A DNA stretch of 19,336 nucleotides from an uncultured Collinsella sp. (GTDB lineage: Bacteria > Actinomycetota > Coriobacteriia > Coriobacteriales > Coriobacteriaceae). How positions within the stretch are numbered: the stretch's first letter is position 1; every line of letters starts with the position of its first letter. Positions 7,714 to 13,486 of the stretch are shown here, one piece after another. The translations under genes were made by a program, and so were the position numbers. The stretch is taken from NCBI GenBank assembly GCA_902478825.1, contig CABSMK010000013.1:1-19336 (forward strand). The letters run 5' to 3'. The notes under the pieces are model-generated. The model saw nothing but the letters and a program-made list of their open reading frames with translations. It did not search any database and was not told the origin of the DNA.

Positions 7714-8163
7714 ATGCTGAGCATTCACCTGGGAGATTACCCCGGTTCCATCTACGATACCGAAACCTATTTTAGGAACTCATACTTGGACTCATGGTTC
7801 GAAGATCCTATGGCCGCACAGATTATTAAAAGCGTGGACGGATCAGAGCTCATCGGTCCCCGCAACATCGTAAGCAAGCAGCTGGGCTCAATCACTCCAC
7901 TCGAACTGTCCGGCGGCGTTAAGACGCTGCTGCTGGTACGCAATATCCCAAACATGGTGTTCAACGCATCCACCTGCGGAGACAATTGTGCCCGCTGGCT
8001 GCTCAAAATTGGCAAAGAACAGGATGTGCTGGTAACCCTTTACCACATCATGAAGTTCCCCTGGAAGCGTTTTGAGATTCGCATCGATAACGACGGCCGC
8101 ATCGTCAGGAACATGCAGGAGTTTGTCGGTGCCACGAATGACTTTTTGGATGTTGATGAGTAA
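7714..8163 (+). CDS. DUF4869 domain-containing protein
   Basis: A 149-residue soluble, acidic protein of unknown function. It resembles the DUF4869 family as I know it: a start MLSIHLGDYPGSIYDTETYF, a central LSGGVKTL (65-72) and the signature FNASTCGDNCARWLL (83-97) with two conserved cysteines (C88, C92). No signal peptide or membrane segment is visible. The ATG at 7714 follows TCTGGAG by six bases; the frame is open upstream to 7624, but that part runs through the aro terminator. The TAA overlaps the next gene's ATG by one base (TAATG), so the two proteins are probably made in fixed ratio and work together. GC content is clearly lower than in the aro genes. Confidence 0.88.
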   Translation: MLSIHLGDYPGSIYDTETYFRNSYLDSWFEDPMAAQIIKSVDGSELIGPRNIVSKQLGSITPLELSGGVKTLLLVRNIPNMVFNASTCGDNCARWLLKIGKEQDVLVTLYHIMKFPWKRFEIRIDNDGRIVRNMQEFVGATNDFLDVDE

Positions 8164-9164
8164 TGAAGGGAACGCATACCGTTGTCGTAGAGCGTGCAAA
8201 GGTCAAATACACACTCACGTTTAAGCGCAATATTTCCTTTATACGCGGCAACAGCGGCACGGGCAAAACGACGCTCATCTCGATGATTCGCGACTACAAC
8301 GACCGAGGACCGGAAAGCGGCGTTACGCTCAGCTGCAACGTGCCTTGCGAAACGCTTTCCGGCAGACGCTGGGAGCGCGAGCTGTCGATCATCGAAGATT
8401 CAATTGTCTTTCTAGATGAGGGCAACGAGTTTATCTACTCAAAGGACTTCGCCAAAGCCGTCAACGGATCATCCAACTATTATGTTCTGATATCTCGTCG
8501 CGATGCCAACGAGCTCCCCTACAGCGTTGATGAGATCCTGAAGTTAGTCAACACGACAAGTAAAACAATCAATGGCCGCAAGAGCGACAGACGCTTCTAC
8601 TCGGTGACCAAGCCGCTATATGACCACACGGCAAGTATGCTGTATCAGGATCTAAATGTTGGATTCGAGGTACCCGACGCCGTAGTTGTCGAAGATAGCA
8701 AATCTGGCTATCAATTCTACAACGCTCTTTGCAACCGGCTCGGGATCCCCTGCTATACCGCCACCGGCGTAGCAAATCTAAAGCGGACAATTCACGAATG
8801 CCCCGAGCAAAACGTTCTTGCCATTGGAGACGGCGCAGCGTTTGGTCCCTACATCGAAAAGGTGCTCGGACAGCGCGTTTACAAGAACGTTCGCTTGTTC
8901 CTCCCGGAATCATTTGAGTGGACACTTCTGCAATCTGGCCTCATTCCCAGTAACGACATTCCAAAAATCCTCAAGGATCCTTCGAGCTATATCGAAAGCC
9001 GCAAGTACCTAAGTTGGGAGCGATTCTTCACCGACGTATTGATCAAGTACTCGACAGACACTCGCTACGCCTACAGAAAGGCAAAGCTCAATGAGCAGTA
9101 CCTGAGGCCACAGGCAATGAATGCAGTTGCAAACGTCTTGCCCGAGTGCCTGAAGGCAGACTAG
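8163..9164 (+). CDS. Compact P-loop ATPase with Toprim-like C-terminal half
   Basis: A 333-residue protein of unknown function. The N-terminal half is a short ATPase core: Walker A GNSGTGKTT (29-37), Walker B IVFLDEGN (81-88, with D85-E86) and a sensor-like strand YYVLISRRD (106-114). No ABC signature or coiled-coil arm is present. Residues about 172-255 follow a beta-alpha pattern like a Toprim fold: AVVVEDSKS (173-181, E177), then AIGDGAAFG (220-228, D223) and LFLPESFEW (245-253). The second acid of the Toprim DxD is Ala225, so nuclease activity is doubtful. The overall plan recalls a much reduced OLD-family nuclease, but this is inference from fold pattern. It is translationally coupled to the DUF4869 gene and ends in its own terminator. 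Confidence 0.75.
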   Translation: MKGTHTVVVERAKVKYTLTFKRNISFIRGNSGTGKTTLISMIRDYNDRGPESGVTLSCNVPCETLSGRRWERELSIIEDSIVFLDEGNEFIYSKDFAKAVNGSSNYYVLISRRDANELPYSVDEILKLVNTTSKTINGRKSDRRFYSVTKPLYDHTASMLYQDLNVGFEVPDAVVVEDSKSGYQFYNALCNRLGIPCYTATGVANLKRTIHECPEQNVLAIGDGAAFGPYIEKVLGQRVYKNVRLFLPESFEWTLLQSGLIPSNDIPKILKDPSSYIESRKYLSWERFFTDVLIKYSTDTRYAYRKAKLNEQYLRPQAMNAVANVLPECLKAD

Positions 9165-9170
9165 ATACAG

Positions 9171-9202
9171 CGGGGAGGGCCAAGTTAGTCCTCCCCGTTT
9201 TT
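9171..9202 (+). terminator. Intrinsic terminator after the ATPase gene
   Basis: An 8-bp perfect stem, CGGGGAGG (9171-9178) and CCTCCCCG (9190-9197), with an 11-base loop, is followed by TTTTT. It begins six bases after the ATPase stop and closes the two-gene cassette. The T-tract is on the + side only. Confidence 0.88.
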
Positions 9203-9203
9203 G

Positions 9204-9550
9204 TTACGCCTTCTTGATCACGTACGCCAACCCTATGTCGCACCCGCAGCGCACAATCGACGCAAAGAGCCATGGTACTGGCAGCGTTAAAAGCAACGAC
9301 ATCGCCTGCCAAGGGATAAACCAGTCAACCGCATGAAAGGCAAAGACGGCAAGGCTTGCCTGTCCGCAGAACGCTCGCACCACCGCTTCGGCCTAAACGT
9401 ATACCCGGCAAGAATAAAGAACACCGGCATGTGAAACGAGAAGATCGCGTGCCTCAAGGGAGAGGGATTTGGGACGGTGTGCCCCACAATGACCAGAATA
9501 ATTGCAATCCCTTTTGCAATATCGATCCAGTCGAGCCTTTTGCTTCTCAT
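9204..9550 (-). pseudogene. Acyltransferase-3 family gene, internally deleted remnant
   Basis: The start is intact: an ATG at 9550 with GAAGGG upstream, then MRSKRLDWIDIAKGIAIILV and on to FFILAGYTFRPKR, including the GHT motif (His24) typical of acyltransferase-3 membrane proteins. Around 9370-9388 the match jumps to a different reading frame, which continues to a TAA at 9204-9206 and reads like the last membrane segment of the same family (AVFAFHAVDWFIPW, then LLTLPVPWLFASI, ending AYVIKKA). About 55 N-terminal and 60 C-terminal codons remain of a protein normally about 330-350 residues long. The middle two thirds were lost and the ends joined out of frame. Intact relatives O-acetylate surface sugars; this copy cannot work. 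Confidence 0.82.
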
Positions 9551-9583
9551 GGCGAACCCTTCAAAACCGCAGCACACAAAATG

Positions 9584-9616
9584 AAAAAAGCCCAGACCAC
9601 CAAGCGGTCTGGGCTT
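9584..9616 (-). terminator. Intrinsic terminator of tRNA-Arg
   Basis: An 11-bp perfect stem, AAGCCCAGACC (9588-9598) and GGTCTGGGCTT (9606-9616), has a seven-base loop. Read on the - strand it is followed by a T-tract (A-run at 9584-9589 on +). It begins ten bases after the tRNA 3' end. Confidence 0.92.
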
Positions 9617-9625
9617 AATAAACGA

Positions 9626-9702
9626 TGGTGCTCCATGGCGGATTCGAACCGTCGACCTTGGGATTAGAAGTCCCCTGCTCTATCCAACTGAGCTAATGGA
9701 GC
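9626..9702 (-). tRNA. tRNA-Arg (anticodon TCT, reads AGA)
   Basis: The - strand folds into a full cloverleaf of 77 bases: acceptor GCTCCAT pairs with ATGGAGC, the D arm is AGCTCAGTTGGATAGAGC, the anticodon loop is CTTCTAA with TCT at positions 34-36, and the T arm holds GGTTCGAATCC. The discriminator is A and CCA is encoded (9626-9628). TATAAT on the - strand at 9747-9752 is a possible -10 upstream, without a clear -35. Confidence 0.96.
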
Positions 9703-9754
9703 AAATAACCGCACGCCCAGCCAAACAATTCGGCCAAGCGTAAGTAATTATAAC

Positions 9755-10522
9755 CTAGTTGAACTGCTCACGGTACGCCTTGCAGACCTCACTGACCGGG
9801 CCGTCCATGCGAAGGTCACCCTTCTCAATCCAAACGGCACGCTGGCAGATGCGCTCAACCTGCTCCATGGAGTGCGAAACGAACAGAACCGTCACTTCGC
9901 CGCTCTGGATAAAGTGCTGGATGCGGGCCTCGCACTTCTGCTGGAAGAACACATCACCGACGGACAACGTCTCGTCAACGATCAGAATATCGGGCTCGGT
10001 AATCGTCGCGATTGCAAAGGCGATACGCGCCACCATGCCCGAGGAGAAGTTCTTGAGCGGCATATCGACAAAGTTCTGCAGCTCAGCGAATTCGATAATG
10101 CCGTCAAAGTTGGCATCGATGAACTCCTTGGTATAGCCGAGCAGGGCGCCGTTCAGATAGATGTTCTCGCGGGCGGTCAGCTCGGGGTCAAAGCCAGCAC
10201 CAAGCTCAATCAGCGGCGCGATGTTACCGTGCACCTTAACGCTGCCCTCGCTTGGCTCAAGCACGCCAGCGATAATCTTGAGCATCGTAGACTTGCCGGA
10301 GCCATTGGTGCCGACCAGACCCACGACCTCGCCACGATGAATATCAAACGAGATATGCTTAAGCGCCCTAAACTCCTCAAAGAACAACTCATGCTTGGCA
10401 AGCTTGATGAAGTACTCCTTGAGGTTGGTCAGCGACTCGGACGCCATGTTAAAGATCATGGTGACGTCGTCGACCTCGACAGCCAGAGGCTGCTCGCTGT
10501 AATCAACAACAGATTCAGTCAT
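9755..10522 (-). CDS. Polysaccharide/teichoic-acid ABC exporter, ATPase subunit (Wzt/TagH-like)
   Basis: A 255-residue cytoplasmic ATPase that powers export of a lipid-linked surface polymer with the permease encoded just upstream. Walker A GTNGSGKST is at 71-79, the signature is the degenerate FSSGM (159-163) typical of polysaccharide exporters, Walker B ILIVDE is at 179-184 and the switch His217 lies in VSHS. An extended N-terminal region (about 20-55) before the core strand is also usual for this group. There is no C-terminal carbohydrate-binding domain like that of some Wzt proteins, so recognition of a specific chain end is not expected here. The ATG at 10522 is preferred to a GTG three bases earlier because spacing from AAGGAG is better. 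The permease gene ends 11 bp upstream. Confidence 0.92.
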   Translation of the reverse strand: MTESVVDYSEQPLAVEVDDVTMIFNMASESLTNLKEYFIKLAKHELFFEEFRALKHISFDIHRGEVVGLVGTNGSGKSTMLKIIAGVLEPSEGSVKVHGNIAPLIELGAGFDPELTARENIYLNGALLGYTKEFIDANFDGIIEFAELQNFVDMPLKNFSSGMVARIAFAIATITEPDILIVDETLSVGDVFFQQKCEARIQHFIQSGEVTVLFVSHSMEQVERICQRAVWIEKGDLRMDGPVSEVCKAYREQFN

Positions 10523-10533
10523 CACAGCACTCC

Positions 10534-11379
10534 TTAGATGTAGAGGATAAATTTGCGCTCGGACTTATGGAACACGGTATAGCCAATAATAAGCGCAAGA
10601 ACCGCCCAAGCGACGCACATACCAAACGTCATAAGCGAGGGCGTAGTCTGGAACAGGAAGATATCGCGCATAAACTGCAGGTAGTTGAACATGGGGTTCG
10701 CATACATCAAGATACGCACGAGATGCGGCATTTGCGCAATATAGTCAGTCGTCCAGAAGATGGGCGTAATGTAAGTCCACGCCGTAATGACGACGCTCCA
10801 CAGATGCATAACGTCGCGGAAGAAGACCGTAAGGGCAGAGAGCATCATGCCCAGGCCCATGCAGAAGCACATAAGCAGCAGCAGGCAAACCGGCAGCAGA
10901 ATCAGGTGCCAAGAAGGCATAACGCGGAACCACAGCATGACGATGGCGACGGCGACCAGCGAGAAGGCAAAGTTGACCAGCGAGAAGAGCACCTTCTGCA
11001 CCGGGAAAACCCAGCGGTGCACCTTAACCTTCTTGAGCAGAGGGGCAGCGCCCACGATCGACGTCAGGGCCTGGTTAGTAGACTCAGACATGACGGCAAA
11101 GGTAATGTTACCCACGATCAAGTACAGCGGGTACATCTCGGGCGTCATTGAGCCATTGCGGCCCTGGCCAAAAATCGTCGAGAACACGATGGCCATGACG
11201 ATCATCATCAGCAGCGGGTTGAGCACCGACCATGCGACGCCCAGAACGCTACGGCGATACTTGATCTTAAAATCCTTGGTAACCAGCTGACGAAGGATAA
11301 ACGCGTCCTTCTCAAATTCGTTCTTAGCAAACGTCGCAGGCAGACTGCGAGTTTCTTGTTGCTTTGTCTGATCCGACAC
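10534..11379 (-). CDS. Polysaccharide/teichoic-acid ABC exporter, permease subunit (ABC-2 type; Wzm/TagG-like)
   Basis: A 281-residue integral membrane protein of the ABC-2 family. The cytoplasmic N-terminus ends with DFKIKYRRSVLGVAWSVLNP, the landmark interface helix and first membrane entry of the Wzm/TagG group. About six hydrophobic segments follow, and the C-terminus is HKSERKFILYI. The start is set at a GTG (11379) because AAAGGAG lies eight bases before it; the frame is open to 11442, but that extension crosses a likely promoter. It pairs with the downstream ATPase to move an undecaprenyl-linked polymer across the membrane. The substrate is unknown; the rhamnose genes in the window are a hint. 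Confidence 0.9.
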   Translation of the reverse strand: MSDQTKQQETRSLPATFAKNEFEKDAFILRQLVTKDFKIKYRRSVLGVAWSVLNPLLMMIVMAIVFSTIFGQGRNGSMTPEMYPLYLIVGNITFAVMSESTNQALTSIVGAAPLLKKVKVHRWVFPVQKVLFSLVNFAFSLVAVAIVMLWFRVMPSWHLILLPVCLLLLMCFCMGLGMMLSALTVFFRDVMHLWSVVITAWTYITPIFWTTDYIAQMPHLVRILMYANPMFNYLQFMRDIFLFQTTPSLMTFGMCVAWAVLALIIGYTVFHKSERKFILYI

Positions 11380-11418
11380 GGATGCAACTCCTTTACTCGT
11401 AATCGTTGACAAACGAAC

Positions 11419-11424
11419 AGTATA
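11419..11424 (-). promoter_or_regulatory. Possible -10 of the ABC exporter operon
   Basis: TATACT on the - strand lies about 40 bases before the permease start. The best -35 candidate at suitable spacing (TCGTTT) is poor. It sits in the 160-bp divergent intergenic region shared with the glycosyltransferase operon. Confidence 0.4.
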
Positions 11425-11480
11425 GACCCGACGGCCATGCAAACGATTCGCGCAACAAAACTGGAGAACTAACCCACATC

Positions 11481-11509
11481 TTAGGATGCCAGGCCCAAAC
11501 GGCTATACT
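11481..11509 (+). promoter_or_regulatory. Predicted promoter of the glycosyltransferase-YfhO operon
   Basis: TTAGGA (11481-11486) and TATACT (11504-11509) are separated by 17 bases and lie about 30 bases before the GTG start of the first glycosyltransferase. The -10 matches consensus at five of six positions; the -35 is weaker. Confidence 0.6.
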
Positions 11510-11539
11510 TTCTAGGATTGAATGTATAAGGAGCATTAA

Positions 11540-12511
11540 GTGAATTCTGAATCCATCGCCGTCATCATCCCTTGCTACAACGAAGCGCTCACGATCGGCA
11601 AAGTCATCGACGACTTTCACCGCGAGCTTCCGCAGGCGACGGTCTATGTCTATGACAACAACTCGTCGGACGATACCTCACGCATTGCCACCGAGCACGG
11701 CGCCACAGTCCGCTTTGAGCCCCGTCAGGGAAAGGGCAACGTGTGCCGCCAGATGTTTCGCGATATCGACGCCGATTGCTACCTGATGGTCGACGGAGAC
11801 GACACCTACCCCGCCGAGGCGGCCAAGGCCCTCTGCGAGCCCATCCTTAACGGCACGGCCGACATGACCGTAGGCGATCGCCTTTCCAACGGCACCTACG
11901 CCGAGGAGAACAAGCGTGCCTTCCACGGCTTTGGCAATAATCTGGTCCGCGCCATGATCAAGTGGATCTATGGCTACAGCTTCGATGACGTCATGACAGG
12001 CTACCGCGCCATGAGCCGCCCGTTCGTTAAAACCTTCCCTGTGCTTTCCGAGGGCTTCCAGATCGAAACCGAGCTCTCGATCCACGCCGTCGACCACCGT
12101 TGGCGCATCAAAGACGTGCCCATCGAGTACCGCGACCGTCCGGAAGGCTCCGAGTCCAAGCTCAATACCGTGAGCGACGGCATTAAAGTCGTTGCGATGA
12201 TCGGCACGCTGTTCAAGGACTACCGCCCGCTGAAGTTCTTCAGCCTCGTTGCGCTTCTGTTCGCGGTATTCGGCCTCGCCCTGGGCATGCCCATCGTTGT
12301 CGAATATTTCCAGACCGGCCTCGTCCCGCGCTTCCCCACCGCTATGCTCGCCGCCTCGTTTATGTTCCTGTGCGGCCTGAGCCTTGCGACCGGCTTCATC
12401 CTAGATTCTGTAGCAAAGGTCGAAAAAAAGCAGTGGGAGGTAAACGTGTACAGCAAATACGTCTACGATGACCAGCCCGGCCGCCCTACTTCCAAGCCAA
12501 GCGAGAGGTAA
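11540..12511 (+). CDS. Family-2 glycosyltransferase, DPM1-like with two C-terminal membrane segments
   Basis: A 323-residue inner-leaflet enzyme predicted to transfer a sugar from a nucleotide donor to a polyprenyl phosphate. The GT-A core opens with VIIPCYNEALTIGKVI (8-23). The metal-binding DGDD is at 85-88, and EGFQIETELSIHA (171-183) is typical of DPM1-like enzymes. Two hydrophobic stretches (about 232-255 and 265-288) anchor the C-terminus. The start is a GTG at 11540 with AAGGAG seven bases upstream; no ATG suits the family N-terminus. The stop is six bases before the next glycosyltransferase. Donor and acceptor cannot be told from sequence. Confidence 0.9.
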   Translation: MNSESIAVIIPCYNEALTIGKVIDDFHRELPQATVYVYDNNSSDDTSRIATEHGATVRFEPRQGKGNVCRQMFRDIDADCYLMVDGDDTYPAEAAKALCEPILNGTADMTVGDRLSNGTYAEENKRAFHGFGNNLVRAMIKWIYGYSFDDVMTGYRAMSRPFVKTFPVLSEGFQIETELSIHAVDHRWRIKDVPIEYRDRPEGSESKLNTVSDGIKVVAMIGTLFKDYRPLKFFSLVALLFAVFGLALGMPIVVEYFQTGLVPRFPTAMLAASFMFLCGLSLATGFILDSVAKVEKKQWEVNVYSKYVYDDQPGRPTSKPSER

Positions 12512-12517
12512 ACCACC

Positions 12518-13486
12518 ATGCCGCTCATCTCCATCGTCGTGCCGTGCTACAACGAGCAGGAATCACTTCCGATCTTTCTCAAAGAGCTCGATGGCGTCGT
12601 TCGCATCATGACTCAGCAGTACCCCGAGATCTCCTTTGAAGCCGTCCTCATCGACGATGGTTCGGCAGACAAAACGCTTGCCGTCATGAAAGCAGAAGCC
12701 GCGGCGGCGCATCCATACGTCATCCACTGGCACTCTTTCTCGCGGAACTTTGGCAAGGAGGCGGCACTACTCGCAGGACTCCAGCACGCAAAGGGCAACT
12801 ATGTCGCCACCATGGATGCCGACATGCAGGACCCGCCCTCGCTCCTGCCGCAGATGTACGAGATCTTGCAGACCGAAAACTACGATAACGTCGCCACACG
12901 CAGGACCACCCGCGAAGGCGAGCTTCCCATCAGGTCGTTCTGCGCCCGTATGTTCTACAAGATCATCAACCGCATTTCCAAGGCCGACATCGTCGACGGA
13001 GCACGCGATTTTAGGCTCATGAAGCGACCTATGGTCAACGCCATCATCTCCATGGGCGAATACAACCGATTCTCCAAGGGCATTTACGGCTGGGTCGGCT
13101 TCAAGACCAAATGGCTCCCCTACGTAAACGTCAACCGCGTGGCCGGCGAGACCAAATGGAGCTTTTGGTCGCTGCTCCTCTATTCCATCGACGGCATCGT
13201 CGCGTTTTCCACGGCGCCGCTCTCCCTCGCCGCCCTCACGGGTATCGTTTTCTGTCTCATTGCCATCCTGGGATTCATCGTCATCCTGGTCAAAACGCTT
13301 GTTTGGGGTGACCCCGTCGGCGGATGGCCATCCCTCGCCTGCCTCATAACGCTGTTTGGTGGCATGCAGCTTCTGTGCTTAGGAATCATCGGTGAATACT
13401 TGGCAAAAGCCTACTTGGAGGCCAAGCGCCGCCCCATCTATATCATCCGAGAGTCCAACGAGGAATCTGATGACACGGCCCAATAA
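12518..13486 (+). CDS. Family-2 glycosyltransferase, GtrB/CsbB-like
   Basis: A 322-residue membrane-bound enzyme of the bactoprenol-phosphate glycosyltransferase group. The core starts ISIVVPCYNEQESLP (4-18), with LIDDGSADKT (44-53), FSRNFGKEAALLAGL (74-88) and the metal-binding DADMQDPP (100-107). Two long hydrophobic regions (about 228-260 and 270-295) and the tail GEYLAKAYLEAKRRPIYII (292-310) are hallmarks of GtrB, CsbB and ArnC relatives. These enzymes load a sugar on undecaprenyl phosphate at the cytoplasmic face. A purine-rich GCGAGAGG sits about six bases before the ATG. The last 17 bases overlap the YfhO gene, mirroring the CsbB-YfhO partnership of Bacillus subtilis. Confidence 0.93.
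   Translation: MPLISIVVPCYNEQESLPIFLKELDGVVRIMTQQYPEISFEAVLIDDGSADKTLAVMKAEAAAAHPYVIHWHSFSRNFGKEAALLAGLQHAKGNYVATMDADMQDPPSLLPQMYEILQTENYDNVATRRTTREGELPIRSFCARMFYKIINRISKADIVDGARDFRLMKRPMVNAIISMGEYNRFSKGIYGWVGFKTKWLPYVNVNRVAGETKWSFWSLLLYSIDGIVAFSTAPLSLAALTGIVFCLIAILGFIVILVKTLVWGDPVGGWPSLACLITLFGGMQLLCLGIIGEYLAKAYLEAKRRPIYIIRESNEESDDTAQ

Noticed and set aside
9356..9667. A 103-residue + strand frame across the acyltransferase remnant, terminator and tRNA
   Set aside because: It runs through a tRNA gene and a terminator on the opposite strand and shows no family similarity.
9204..9702. Possible integrated element using tRNA-Arg as attachment site
   Set aside because: No integrase gene and no repeat of the tRNA 3' end was seen nearby; the acyltransferase remnant and DUF4869 pair alone do not make a mobile element.
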